From: Nakamurella multipartita DSM 44233
GTDB lineage: Bacteria; Actinomycetota; Actinomycetes; Mycobacteriales; Nakamurellaceae
Assembly (NCBI RefSeq): GCF_000024365.1
Contig: NC_013235.1
Location: 372,001 to 436,000, forward strand
DNA: 64,000 bases
Reading direction: 5' to 3'
Part shown: positions 1 to 8,205 of the stretch, in pieces
Position numbering within the stretch: the stretch's first letter is position 1
How the letters are laid out: the number at the start of each line of letters is the position of its first letter
Notes under the pieces: model-generated
Database searches by the model: none
Told to the model about the DNA's origin: nothing
Seen by the model: the letters and a program-made list of their open reading frames with translations, nothing else
Translations under genes and position numbers: made by a program

Positions 1-468
1 GTCGAGCATCGTCACCACCGCGAGGGCGGCCTTGGGCGGCACGCTCAGGTAGTGCAGCCGGCGCACGTCGGGGCCGAGCTCGGCCTCGGCCTCGGCGACC
101 GCCCGGGCCAGGGCCTCCGGTCCGGCGCTCTGCGGCACGTACCGCAGGCGCGGAGCGAAGGTGTCCCAGTTCTGCACGTCCTTGGGTCGCGAGCTGAACT
201 CGGTGACCGCCGCGCGCGCCAGCTCGCGGAACTGGTCGGTGTCCATTTCCTCCAGAGAGGTTGCCACGACCTGGATGTCGGGGGTCAGGGCGGACAGCGA
301 CAGGTGCGTCAGGCCAGGCAGGAGCTTGCGCCGGGCGAGATCTCCGGTGGCGCCGAACAGCACCACCACATACGGATCGAGTTGCTCATCGGCCCGGCGG
401 TAGGGCCGGGAACCCGGCGCCGGATAGGCAATGGTCTGCGGCAGTGATTCCGACAGTGGTTCCGACAT
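1..468 (-). CDS. zwf: Glucose-6-phosphate 1-dehydrogenase, N-terminal part (runs off window)
   Basis: This is the first 156 codons of glucose-6-phosphate dehydrogenase, the NADP-dependent entry step of the oxidative pentose phosphate pathway. It reads leftwards and is cut by the window edge. The N-terminal Rossmann motif [12 protein letters not shown] is visible at about residues 38-49, the classic nucleotide-binding fingerprint of this family. It is followed by the expected run through [12 protein letters not shown] near residues 133-144. The ATG at 468 is a good start because the family motif follows about 37 residues later, which is usual for actinobacterial homologues. The active-site lysine and substrate-binding region lie outside the window. 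The rest of the operon (often tal, opcA) cannot be seen. Confidence 0.93.
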   Translation of the reverse strand, partial: MSEPLSESLPQTIAYPAPGSRPYRRADEQLDPYVVVLFGATGDLARRKLLPGLTHLSLSALTPDIQVVATSLEEMDTDQFRELARAAVTEFSSRPKDVQNWDTFAPRLRYVPQSAGPEALARAVAEAEAELGPDVRRLHYLSVPPKAALAVVTMLD

Positions 469-610
469 CTGTTGATGATCTCACTGGAAAGTCTTCGATC
501 CGATGGTGGGGAGCCCGGACCTCACGGGGGCAGCATCGTGCCCCGGCCCGAGGGCCCGGTCGTGCCACTTCGGCGCGGCCTGGTCGGCTGCCTTCTGAAC
601 CGGCCAGGCC

Positions 611-1441
611 TTAGGAGCGCCACTGTCCCGGGTGAGCGGGCTCCCGAACTGCACAGTCCCCCGCCGTGCCCGCTCGGAAACGGCTTTGTCGATTCGGGTC
701 CGGCTCCCGGTCCAGCCCGGGCAACTCGCCGGTGGCCACCACGGCCCGCGCGAGCTCGATCAACTTGACGTTGCGTTGCTGCGAGTGCCGGCGCAACAGG
801 GCGAAGCCCTGATCGGCGTCCAGGCCGAACCGGCTGCGCAGCAGGCCGACCGCCTGCCCGACCGTGCTGCGGCTCACCAGCGCACGTTCCAGTTGCTGCC
901 GCCGCTCGGACCCCTCGACCAGCACCGACAGGTGGGCCGCAAGGGTGGCCAGATCCGCCCACTCGTCGACGACGCCGTCCATGGCCCGGGGCCGCCCGGA
1001 CGAGAGCGGGGCGGGCGGCAGCGGGGTGGGGGAGTACAGGGTGAGCGTGCCCAGCGTCCGTCCGGCGTGCAGGCGGATGGAGGCGGCGGCCCGGACGCCG
1101 AGCGTGAGCGCCGCCGGGCGCCACCGGGGCCAGCGCGGGTCGCGGCCCAGATCGCCGGCGATGATCAGATCAACGGTCAGCGCGTCGTGGGCCGGGCCGT
1201 CCTGCAGCGCCCACTGCCGCTGGTCGCAGCCCGGGTCGACCGACCCGGTCTCGCTCAGCGTTCCCCAGGCTCCGGAGGCGAGACGGCCGGCCAGCGCGGC
1301 GCCCTGCCACGGGCCGGTCAATGCGAGATCCATGAGCGATGGGGCCGCCTCGGCCAGCGGCCGGGTGATCGCGTCCCGCAGGAGGTCGGCGAGGGCGGCC
1401 GCAGTCAGGGCAGGCGGCAGTTCGCGCCGACCCTGAGCCAT
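611..1441 (-). CDS. GAF and ANTAR domain regulator
   Basis: A 276-residue soluble protein. Residues about 15-175 look like a GAF-type sensory domain. Residues about 180-236 form an ANTAR RNA-binding domain, recognised from the QLERALVSRSTVGQAVGLL and GFALLRRHSQQRN helices. ANTAR proteins bind paired hairpins in nascent mRNA and prevent termination; the GAF part probably senses a small ligand or redox signal, but no ligand can be named. The C-terminal 35 residues are low-complexity and Arg/Pro-rich. It stands alone between zwf and a small basic protein, so its target is not evident from context. The domain call is firm; the biological role is unknown. Confidence 0.85.
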   Translation of the reverse strand: MAQGRRELPPALTAAALADLLRDAITRPLAEAAPSLMDLALTGPWQGAALAGRLASGAWGTLSETGSVDPGCDQRQWALQDGPAHDALTVDLIIAGDLGRDPRWPRWRPAALTLGVRAAASIRLHAGRTLGTLTLYSPTPLPPAPLSSGRPRAMDGVVDEWADLATLAAHLSVLVEGSERRQQLERALVSRSTVGQAVGLLRSRFGLDADQGFALLRRHSQQRNVKLIELARAVVATGELPGLDREPDPNRQSRFRAGTAGDCAVREPAHPGQWRS

Positions 1442-1499
1442 CGCCGTTCCTCACCCCACCGGGGGCCGGTCCCGGATGACCGGCCCATCGACCAATCAA

Positions 1500-1540
1500 C
1501 ACCCCCCAAGGGGTGGTCCGGCACACCCCTAGGGGGGTTA
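1500..1540. promoter_or_regulatory. Two C/G-tract dyads, possible CsoR-type operator
   Basis: Two adjacent palindromes, CACCCCCCAAGGGGTG (1500-1515) and ACCCCTAGGGGGGT (1525-1538), lie about 115-155 bp upstream of the small gene at 1655. They resemble the C-tract/G-tract operators of CsoR-family repressors and loosely resemble the three better sites near 12.4 and 17.8 kb, but lack the ATA...TAT ends. The assignment is tentative. Confidence 0.35.
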
Positions 1541-1654
1541 CCTCGCTGGTCTGCGGGTCGCCGGTTTGACCGGGTTCAGCGCCGGAAACCGGATGAGTGG
1601 TTGATCCGGGGCCGATATCCGGTTGTCGATCGATGGACAGAAAGGGGCACCGTC

Positions 1655-1894
1655 ATGAGCAAGGACCTGAGCAAGCCCAAGAACCGCAAGAAGCTCGACA
1701 AGTCCGCGTTTGCGCTGCCCGGAAAGCGCAAGTACCCCATCCCGGACAAGGCGCACGCCCGCAACGCGCTGGCCCGGGTCGCCCAGCACGGCACCAAGGA
1801 CGAGCAGAAGAAGGTCAAGGCCGCCGTGCACAAGAAGTTTCCCGGCATCGGGCGCGACGGCAAGGGCAAGGGCAAGAAGGCGGCCAAAACCTGA
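1655..1894 (+). CDS. Small Lys-rich protein (DUF6582-like)
   Basis: A 79-residue, strongly basic protein starting at the ATG at 1655 behind a GAAAGGGG ribosome site. It contains the conserved-looking stretch YPIPDKAHARNALARVAQHG (about residues 25-44) and ends in a run of Lys/Gly. Proteins of this type are widespread in actinobacteria and some phages, where the same PDKAHARNAL segment is attached to varied partners; their function is not known. The charge suggests nucleic-acid binding, but that is inference only. A longer open frame extends upstream, but codon usage and the ribosome site favour this start. Confidence 0.75.
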   Translation: MSKDLSKPKNRKKLDKSAFALPGKRKYPIPDKAHARNALARVAQHGTKDEQKKVKAAVHKKFPGIGRDGKGKGKKAAKT

Positions 1895-2014
1895 CCTCGT
1901 GGCCCGCTCGGTCTGTGATCGCGCGCGGGACGTCGGTCCTGGCCCGCCCCGGATCGGCGGATGATCGCGCAGCCGGGTTCGTTGCCCGCCGGACGGGGCA
2001 CTTCAACGGTGTGA

Positions 2015-2224
2015 ATGAGCAGCCGTATGAATGAGCAGGGGACGTCCACCGACGCCCGCGATCCGGGCGAGCCGAACCTGCGACCCGGGCCGCAGGACCA
2101 GGGCGGCCACGGTGGCATGGCGACCCGGGAACAGGAAAAGCGGGTGCACGACGGCACGGATTCCGCCGGGGTGCCCCCGGTCGAGGACACCCGGGCGAGC
2201 GCCCGGCAAGGAGAACGAGAATGA
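2015..2224 (+). CDS. Small hydrophilic protein, uncertain
   Basis: A possible 69-residue protein (or 65 residues from the ATG at 2027), rich in Gly, Asp, Glu and Gln and probably disordered. It resembles the many small Gly/Glu-rich stress-type proteins of actinobacteria, but no family was recognised. The main argument for reality is its ATGA overlap with the convincing small gene at 2221. There is no strong ribosome site upstream. Confidence 0.4.
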   Translation: MSSRMNEQGTSTDARDPGEPNLRPGPQDQGGHGGMATREQEKRVHDGTDSAGVPPVEDTRASARQGERE

Positions 2225-2421
2225 AGATCTTGGGCAAGCTGGGGGCGGCCGGTGCCGTCTATTCCTTCCTGCGCAGTCCCACCGGACAGCGAATCCTCGA
2301 GGAGGTCAAGCGGCAGGCCGCCGACCCGAAGAACCGGCAGCGGGCGGCCGATATGGTCGATCGGCTCCGCTCGGGCGGGCGCAAGCCGATCGTGGTGGAC
2401 CCGGACCAGCCGGCCCGCTGA
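2221..2421 (+). CDS. Small conserved hypothetical protein
   Basis: A 66-residue protein with a strong AAGGAGA ribosome site five bases before its ATG. It begins with a short hydrophobic segment (MKILGKLGAAGAVYSFLRS) and continues as a charged helix (EEVKRQAADPKNRQRAADMVDRL). Similar short proteins with one N-terminal hydrophobic helix and a basic amphipathic tail occur in many actinobacteria without an assigned function. It overlaps the preceding small frame by four bases, consistent with coupled translation. Confidence 0.7.
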   Translation: MKILGKLGAAGAVYSFLRSPTGQRILEEVKRQAADPKNRQRAADMVDRLRSGGRKPIVVDPDQPAR

Positions 2422-2464
2422 CTCCCGCCCCACGAGGCCGGCCCTCGGCCTACGATCCCCAGCC

Positions 2465-3049
2465 ATGGCCTCCCACCCGGCCGTCGGGACCGCGGATTTC
2501 GAACTGACCATGCCCGAACTGCGGGAGGTCGCGCGGTTCGTCGTGCTGCACGCCCAGGACGTGCTCGCGGTCTACGAACAGGCTGTGCCCGCGGACGAAG
2601 GGCCGCGCGCGGCGCTCGCGGCGGCCTGGGCCTTCGCCGAGGGGGCCCGGCGGACGGCCTGGCAGCGAACGGCGTCCGTCCAGGCGCACCGGTCCGCGCG
2701 GTCGGCGCCGTCCGAGGTGGCCCGGCTGGCGGCTCGCTGTGCCGGGGATGCGGCCGCCGCCGCGTACCTGCATCCCATCGCCCGGGCCACCCAGGTCGGC
2801 CACATCCTGCGGGCCGCGGCCAGCGCCGCGCGGATCGCCGAGGTGCAGGCCGGCGAGGATCCGGCCGCCGCCGATGCGGCTCTGGGGCGATCTCGGCAGC
2901 GGGCGACGCCGGTCCTGCTCGATGTACTGGGCCGCTATCCGGCGGCGCCGGCGGGGCGGGACCGGGTGGCCCGACTGATGTGCACGCTGGACCGAACCCT
3001 GCGCGAGCGCGTCGATGTGGTCGACTCAGCGAGCGAGCGCCCGGCATGA
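2465..3049 (+). CDS. Imm5-like helical protein (first of tandem pair)
   Basis: A 194-residue, Ala-rich, all-helical protein beginning MASHPAVGTADFELTM at 2465. The pattern of an N-terminal helix ending in DVLAVYEQ, a PRAALAAAWAFAEGARR helix and later AARCAGDAAAAAYLH and ATQVGHILRAAASAARIAE helices matches the Imm5-like family, named from predicted polymorphic-toxin immunity proteins but also common away from toxins. It overlaps the next gene by four bases (ATGA); the two are diverged copies of one fold and are probably co-translated. No toxin gene is adjacent, so an immunity role is not supported here. A longer open frame from 2252 is ignored because it overlaps the gene at 2221. Confidence 0.7.
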   Translation: MASHPAVGTADFELTMPELREVARFVVLHAQDVLAVYEQAVPADEGPRAALAAAWAFAEGARRTAWQRTASVQAHRSARSAPSEVARLAARCAGDAAAAAYLHPIARATQVGHILRAAASAARIAEVQAGEDPAAADAALGRSRQRATPVLLDVLGRYPAAPAGRDRVARLMCTLDRTLRERVDVVDSASERPA

Positions 3050-3570
3050 TCCTGCCCCCGGTTCGCGATCCACGCTTCATCACCATCCGTCGCGGCGGCA
3101 CCCTGACCGATACCGATCACCACCTGCTGGCGCTGTGGGCCGCATCCTGCGCCGAGCACGTGCTGGCCCTGTTCGAGACCGTGCGGCCGGACGATCCGCG
3201 CCCGCGTGTGGCCATCGAGCACGCCCGGGCCTGGGTCCGGGGTGAGGTCACGATGATGCAGTCGCGGGCCGCCGGCGGCCACGCCATGGGCGCCGCCCGT
3301 GATCTGCGAGGGCCGGCCCGGCACGCCGCCTACGCCGCCGGCCAGGCCGGGGTGGTCGCGCACGTCGCCGCACACGAACTCGGCGCCGCCGCCTACGCGA
3401 TCAAGGCGGTCCGCGCGGCGGCCGGTGGGGATCGGGTCGCCGCGGCGCAGGCGGCCGGTCGTCGCGAGTGCCAGTGGCAGCGCGACCAGCTCCCGGACGC
3501 GATCCGCGCGTTGGTGCTGGACGACCAGCGGCTGCGCAATGACATTTGCTGGTCGGTCTTCGAGGTCTGA
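3046..3570 (+). CDS. Imm5-like helical protein (second of tandem pair)
   Basis: A 174-residue protein, better matching the Imm5-like consensus than its neighbour: ALWAASCAEHVLALFE (about residues 29-44), DDPRPRVAIEHARAWVRGE (48-66), HAAYAAGQAGVVAHVAAHELGAAAYA (about 90-115) and a C-terminal RRECQWQRDQLPDAIRALV helix. The start is the ATG at 3046, which overlaps the previous stop codon. The N-terminal 25 residues form a short extension before the helical core. The family is widespread in actinobacteria with no proven activity; the conserved HELGAAAYA segment is its clearest fingerprint. The pair converges with the oxidoreductase gene that ends at 3585. Confidence 0.72.
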   Translation: MILPPVRDPRFITIRRGGTLTDTDHHLLALWAASCAEHVLALFETVRPDDPRPRVAIEHARAWVRGEVTMMQSRAAGGHAMGAARDLRGPARHAAYAAGQAGVVAHVAAHELGAAAYAIKAVRAAAGGDRVAAAQAAGRRECQWQRDQLPDAIRALVLDDQRLRNDICWSVFEV

Positions 3571-3584
3571 CCGGCCGGCCGGCT

Positions 3585-5180
3585 TCAGGAGCCCAACAGC
3601 CGAGCCCAGGCGGTCCTGGCCAGCGTGCGCCGGGCCGCCCGCCACGGTCCCTGCGAGTGCAAGGCCGCGACGGCGGCGTTCCAGCCGCAGGCGCCGTGCA
3701 CGCCGCCGCCCGGATGGGCCGAGGCCGACGCGAGAAACAGCCCGGGCAAGGGAGTCTCGGGACGCCCCAGGCCGCGGGTCGGCCGGAAGATCAACTGCTG
3801 GTGCGGGTAGGACGTGCCGCCGTTGACCGCGCCGTCGACCAGGTTGGCGTTGGCGTCCTGCAAGTCGGTCGGATACTGCACGACGCGCGCCCGGACGCTG
3901 TCACCGAAGCCGGGGGCCACCTGTTCGAGGTGCTCCTGCACCCGCTGCACGTGCTGGTCCAGCCGGGTTGCGTCCTGCGACATCGAGTGCGGCACATGGG
4001 TGTACGCCCACGCCGACTCGGTGCCGGCCGGCGACCGGCTGGGGTCGGCCGTCGTCATCTGGCCGAACAGGACGAACGGATGCCGGGGTGGACGGCCGAC
4101 GGACAGATCGGCCGAGAAGTCCACGAAACCGTCCAGATCGGTGCCCAGGTGCACCGTGCCGGCGCCCACCGCCCCAGGGGCGCGCCAGCCCACCGGCCGG
4201 TCCAACGCCCAGTTGAGCTTGAGGGTGGGGTTGTCCCACTGGAACCGGTCCAGGACCTCGCCGATCCCGGCCGGCAGCTGATCCAGCCCGACGAGCTCGC
4301 GGTACAGGGTGGGCGCGGCGACGTCGGCCACCACGGCCTTGGTGGCCCGGATGGCGGTGCCGTCGGCGAGCCGCACCCCGACCGCCCGACCGCCGGCGAC
4401 CAGGACCGAGCTGACCCGTGCCCCGGTGCGGACCTGTCCGCCGACGGACTCGAAGCGTCGCGCCATGGCGAAGGCCAGGTTCTGCGCGCCCCCCTGCGGC
4501 ACCGGGAATCCCACGTCCTGGCCCAACATCGTCAGCAACCAGCCGAAGATGCCACTGCCGGCGGCGTCCGGGGGGACGTCGGCGTGCATGGCGTTGCCGG
4601 TCAGCAGCAGCGGGCCACCGTCGCCGACGAAGGATTCCTGACCGAGCCGGCGGACTGGCAGCACGGCCAGCCGGGCCAGGTCCAGCAGCCCGGCCAGCTT
4701 GGTCCGGCCGAGCAGTTTCAGGCCCGAACGAATGGGCGGGATCGGGGTGAACATGGCGTCCAGCAACGGATCTCGGATGCGCTGCCAGCCGGCGAACATC
4801 TCCAACCAGGCCTGGCCGTCACCGGCGCCGAATTCCTCGAGGCCGGCCGCGGTCCGGTCGGGATCGCGCTCCAGAACGGCGGCCCGGCCGTCCGGGAGCG
4901 CGTGCGCGAGTACCTTGTCCGCCTGGGTCCACACCAGCCCGTGCCGGGCCAGTTCCAGGTCCTGGATGACCCGGGACGCGGCGGCCAGCGGGTAGAAGGC
5001 ACTGAACATGTCGGAACAAAAGCCCGGGGCGGTGACCTCGGCGCTGCGCACGGCGCCGCCGACCGTCTCGTTGGCCTCCAGCAGCAGCACGTCCCAGCCG
5101 GCGTCGGCCAGGGCGATGGCCGCGACCAGGCCGTTCGGTCCGGCCCCGATCACCACGGCATCGGCCGTGCGGGTGGTCAT
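3585..5180 (-). CDS. Phytoene-desaturase-like FAD oxidoreductase
   Basis: A 531-residue flavoprotein of the NAD(P)/FAD-dependent, CrtI/PDS-like amine-oxidase superfamily. The N-terminus holds the dinucleotide-binding fold VVIGAGPNGLVAAIALADAG (about residues 8-27) and the following LLLEANETVGGAVRS ribose-binding stretch. The C-terminus has the typical GLFLASASAHPGGGVHGACG FAD-contact motif. This subfamily is distinct from true carotenoid desaturases (no carotenoid genes are nearby), and its substrate is unknown. The ATG at 5180 overlaps the stop of the upstream SDR gene (ATGA), so the two form an operon and may act on the same lipid-like substrate. Confidence 0.85.
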   Translation of the reverse strand: MTTRTADAVVIGAGPNGLVAAIALADAGWDVLLLEANETVGGAVRSAEVTAPGFCSDMFSAFYPLAAASRVIQDLELARHGLVWTQADKVLAHALPDGRAAVLERDPDRTAAGLEEFGAGDGQAWLEMFAGWQRIRDPLLDAMFTPIPPIRSGLKLLGRTKLAGLLDLARLAVLPVRRLGQESFVGDGGPLLLTGNAMHADVPPDAAGSGIFGWLLTMLGQDVGFPVPQGGAQNLAFAMARRFESVGGQVRTGARVSSVLVAGGRAVGVRLADGTAIRATKAVVADVAAPTLYRELVGLDQLPAGIGEVLDRFQWDNPTLKLNWALDRPVGWRAPGAVGAGTVHLGTDLDGFVDFSADLSVGRPPRHPFVLFGQMTTADPSRSPAGTESAWAYTHVPHSMSQDATRLDQHVQRVQEHLEQVAPGFGDSVRARVVQYPTDLQDANANLVDGAVNGGTSYPHQQLIFRPTRGLGRPETPLPGLFLASASAHPGGGVHGACGWNAAVAALHSQGPWRAARRTLARTAWARLLGS

Positions 5181-6127
5181 GGCGCGACGGGCACGGGGGA
5201 ATCGGCGGACTCGTGGCGCCGGCCGAGCCGGTCCCAGAACCCGTGCTCGGCCTCGCCGGCCGGGTGCGGGTGCAGGACGCTCCCGGGGTGGTCGGCGACG
5301 GGCCGCCGGGACAGGCCGGTGAGCTTCATCAGCGGTCCGACCGCCAGGTCGAAAACTGCTGGCAGAAGCCGGAAACCGAGCACGACGATGTGGTTGGCCA
5401 GGCCGACCGATCGTTCCCGGCGCGGCTGGGTCAGGCTTTTGACCACCGCACGGGCGACCTTCTCCGGCGGGTCGACCGGCGGCGGCGGCCGTCCCTCGCG
5501 GGAGGCATAGTTGGCCGCCTGGCTGTAGGCGGGGGTGTTGACGCTGCCCGGAGAGACGAGGGTGACGTGCACGCCGGGGATCTCGCGCGCCTCGAGCTGG
5601 ATCATCCGGGTCAGCGCGTGCACCCCCCACTTGCTGGTGACGTAGGGGCTCATGAACGGCACGGCGATCTTGCCCAGCAGTGACCCCATCAGGACCAGCT
5701 CGCCGCCGCCCTGGGAACGGAACTGCCGGAGGGCGGCCCGGGCCACGTTGGCGGTGCCCAGCAGATTGGTCGCGATGACCTGATCGTAGATCTCGGCCGG
5801 AATCTGATCGAATCGGCCGTAGGCGACGCAGGCGGCGGTGTTAACGACGGCGTCCACCCGACCCGACCCGGCGGCGGCCTGCACCAGCAGCGACTCGATG
5901 GCCGCGCGATCCCGGACATCGGTAGGGATGACGGTGGTGTCGACCCCGTACCGGGCGCACTCGCGTTCGACCTCGGCCAGGGCCGGAGCCGAGCGGGAGG
6001 CCAGGACCAGATTCCAACCCTCACGGCTGAGGGCCTGGGCGGTGGACCGACCGATTCCGCTGGAGGCACCGATGATCAATGCCACCGGTCGCCTGGTGCT
6101 CTCGTTGCCCTGCACGTGCACCGGCAT
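5177..6127 (-). CDS. Short-chain dehydrogenase/reductase (SDR)
   Basis: A 316-residue classical SDR. Visible elements are the nucleotide fold IIGASSGIGRSTAQAL (about residues 18-33), PTDVRD (about 68-73), a degenerate NNAG equivalent (NTAA), the catalytic Ser of the MGSLLGK segment, and the YVTSKWG active-site Tyr/Lys motif. The C-terminal 80 residues extend past the core and include a hydrophobic segment (VVLGFRLLPAVFDLAVG) that could associate with membrane. The start MPVHVQGN at 6127 is preferred over the longer open frame, which runs into low-complexity sequence. It is the first gene of a two-gene operon with the FAD oxidoreductase and is divergent from the zinc dehydrogenase at 6376. Confidence 0.85.
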   Translation of the reverse strand: MPVHVQGNESTRRPVALIIGASSGIGRSTAQALSREGWNLVLASRSAPALAEVERECARYGVDTTVIPTDVRDRAAIESLLVQAAAGSGRVDAVVNTAACVAYGRFDQIPAEIYDQVIATNLLGTANVARAALRQFRSQGGGELVLMGSLLGKIAVPFMSPYVTSKWGVHALTRMIQLEAREIPGVHVTLVSPGSVNTPAYSQAANYASREGRPPPPVDPPEKVARAVVKSLTQPRRERSVGLANHIVVLGFRLLPAVFDLAVGPLMKLTGLSRRPVADHPGSVLHPHPAGEAEHGFWDRLGRRHESADSPVPVAP

Positions 6128-6375
6128 CTCCCTCGTCACTGCGATTGTCCGGTCGAGCCTGGCCGGCCGGACATCAGTGCAGTAGCCCGGATCGGCATCG
6201 ACCAAACCCCGCCGCTGTTTCCGCCACCGGCCACGGGGTACCAGCGGATCACCGACGGCGGGGCCCGCCGCGGCCCGCACCGCCGACCGATCGGCGCGTC
6301 CGGGGCCCGGGTCCGTCACCCGCCCCCGATCACCCACCGATCAGCCCACCCATCGCCCCCGACATCGGAGAAACC

Positions 6376-7566
6376 ATGAAAGCTGTGACCTGGCAAGGCA
6401 AGCGCTCGCTTCGGGTGGACGAGGTGCCCGATCCGACAATCCAGGAGCCCACGGATGCGATCGTCCGGATCACCTCCACCGCGATCTGCGGGTCCGACCT
6501 GCACCTGTACGAGGTGCTCGGCCCCTACCTGAGCGCCGGCGACATCCTGGGCCACGAGCCCATGGGGATCGTCGAGGAGGTCGGCGCCGGCGTCACCCAC
6601 ATCAAGCCGGGCGACCGGGTGGTGATTCCGTTCAACATCTCCTGCGGGCACTGCGGGATGTGCCGGGACGGGTTGCAGTCGCAGTGCGAGACCACGCAGG
6701 TCCGGGCGCAGGGCAAGGGGGCCGCGTTGTTCGGCTACACCTCGCTGTACGGATCGGTGCCCGGCGGTCAGGCCGAGTACCTGCGCGTGCCGCAGGCGCA
6801 GTACGGACCGATCCCGGTCAGTCCGGACGGGCCCGACGAGCGGTACCTGTTCCTGTCCGACATCCTGCCCACCGCGTGGCAGGCCGTGCAGTACGCCGCC
6901 GTTCCCGACGGCGGCACCCTGGTCGTCTTCGGGCTGGGCCCGGTCGGCCAGTTCGCCAGCCGGATCGGGCACCACCTGGGGCATCGCGTCATCGGCATCG
7001 ACCCGGTGCCGGAACGGCGAGCGATGGCCGAGCGTCACGGCATCCAGACGCTGGACCCGGCCGGACTAGACGACGTCCCGGCCACTGTGCTGGAGCTGAC
7101 CGGGGGCTACGGCGCGCACGGCGTCATCGACGCGGTCGGCATGGAAGCCCACGGCGGGGCCGGCGCCGCGGCCGGGAAATTCGCCCAGTCGGCGGTGGGC
7201 CTGCTGCCGGACACGCTGGCGCGCAAGCTGATCGAGAACGTCGGGGTCGATCGACTGACCGCCCTGCACGACTCGATCGGCAGCGTGCGGCGGGGCGGCA
7301 CGGTGTCGGTCAGCGGGGTCTACGGCGGCACCGCCGACCCGATGCCGATGATGGACCTGTTCGACAAGCAGGTTCAGTTGCGGATGGGCCAGTGCAACGT
7401 GCGCAAGTGGATCGGCGACATCCTGCCGCTGGTGGAGGACTCGGCCGACCCGCTCGGCGTGCTCGACCTGACCACTCACACCCTGCCGCTGACCGACGCG
7501 CCGCAGGCCTACCAGACCTTCCAGGAAAAGTCCGACGGGTGCGTCAAGGTCGTGCTCAAGCCCTGA
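6376..7566 (+). CDS. Zinc-dependent alcohol dehydrogenase (FdhA-like)
   Basis: A 396-residue medium-chain dehydrogenase. The catalytic zinc ligands are visible in ICGSDLH (Cys at about 39) and GHEPMG (about 59-64). The structural zinc lobe is CGHCGMCRDGLQSQC (about 93-107), and the NAD(P) fold is VVFGLGPVGQFASRIG. The extra central segment AHGGAGAAAGKFAQSAVGLLPD and overall length match the branch near glutathione-independent formaldehyde dehydrogenases, whose members act on diverse alcohols and aldehydes; the true substrate is not known. The start ATG at 6376 sits behind a GGAGAAACC site. It is divergently transcribed from the SDR operon and followed by a long non-coding gap. Confidence 0.88.
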   Translation: MKAVTWQGKRSLRVDEVPDPTIQEPTDAIVRITSTAICGSDLHLYEVLGPYLSAGDILGHEPMGIVEEVGAGVTHIKPGDRVVIPFNISCGHCGMCRDGLQSQCETTQVRAQGKGAALFGYTSLYGSVPGGQAEYLRVPQAQYGPIPVSPDGPDERYLFLSDILPTAWQAVQYAAVPDGGTLVVFGLGPVGQFASRIGHHLGHRVIGIDPVPERRAMAERHGIQTLDPAGLDDVPATVLELTGGYGAHGVIDAVGMEAHGGAGAAAGKFAQSAVGLLPDTLARKLIENVGVDRLTALHDSIGSVRRGGTVSVSGVYGGTADPMPMMDLFDKQVQLRMGQCNVRKWIGDILPLVEDSADPLGVLDLTTHTLPLTDAPQAYQTFQEKSDGCVKVVLKP

Positions 7567-8205
7567 CCGGCCCGGGCCGTCGAGGGGTCCCGGAGGGCCT
7601 GTCGCCGCGGGAACAAATGTTCAGGCGGGTTTGATTCGCCCCACGGCGGGCACTTGACAGATATCACCTCCGGGCCGACGAAATGATATGTCGAGCCGGT
7701 GAGGGGCCCAGTCGGGGCCGGATGATCCACACTTTCCTCAAATCTCGGATCGAGCGCGTACCCGCCGTGGTACGTGCAACAGCGTGGCCCTGATCGTCGG
7801 CATTTTCCTAGGCATCGTCATCCGCTCGCGCTGACCGCTGCGCTCCACCGGGCCGGCGCGTGGCCGACGCCGTCCTCGATCATCGAGCCCTTGCCGCCGA
7901 CGCGGGTCCTGAGCCTCTCAGGGCCCGCGTCGGCGAATCTGGCCCGGCGTACCGGCCATGGCGGGCGTCACAGCGTGGGCATCGTCACGCAAGTGTGGTC
8001 AAACGGGAATTGGCGGTCGACTTTGTCACCTCGGCCCGATCGACCGTTCGCACTGATCAGCGGCTAGCCTGAAATTGGTTCTGACGCGCTCGCCGCGTTG
8101 AGCTACCCGATGCGGGAAAACGGGTTTCCGACATTCGTCGGGCACCCCCACACGCAGATATCTCCGGACCGACCGAAAGCCTCGGTGGGCCGACGAAGGA
8201 GCGCA
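7567..8205. other. Non-coding gap of about 640 bp with a strong hairpin
   Basis: No credible gene was found here. The region is less G/C-extreme than its surroundings. It contains a TTGACA hexamer at about 7654 with flanking ATATCA/TGATAT arms (7661-7666 and 7684-7689), and a near-perfect 18-bp hairpin at 7896-7934. It separates the zinc dehydrogenase from the coiled-coil gene and may carry a long leader for the latter. Confidence 0.5.
7896..7934. repeat. 18-bp inverted repeat (hairpin)
   Basis: The arms GCCGACGCGGGTCCTGAG (7896-7913) and CTCAGGGCCCGCGTCGGC (7917-7934) pair across a 3-nt loop with a single G-T wobble. There is no T-run after either arm, so a classical rho-independent terminator is only possible, not shown. 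Confidence 0.75.

Noticed and set aside
632-1657. Long plus-strand open frame leading into the small basic gene at 1655
   Set aside because: It lies opposite the ANTAR regulator, is typical of a high-GC antisense frame, and has no ribosome site or recognisable domain.
3585-5180. True carotenoid biosynthesis (crtI) call
   Set aside because: No crtB, crtE or other carotenoid gene is near, and the protein belongs to a broader PDS-like group, so a carotenoid role is not supported.
3546-5510. 654-codon plus-strand open frame
   Set aside because: It is the antisense shadow of the FAD oxidoreductase, which has clear family motifs.
7653-7690. Promoter with TTGACA box
   Set aside because: No acceptable -10 box at 16-18 bp spacing; noted only as part of the non-coding gap.
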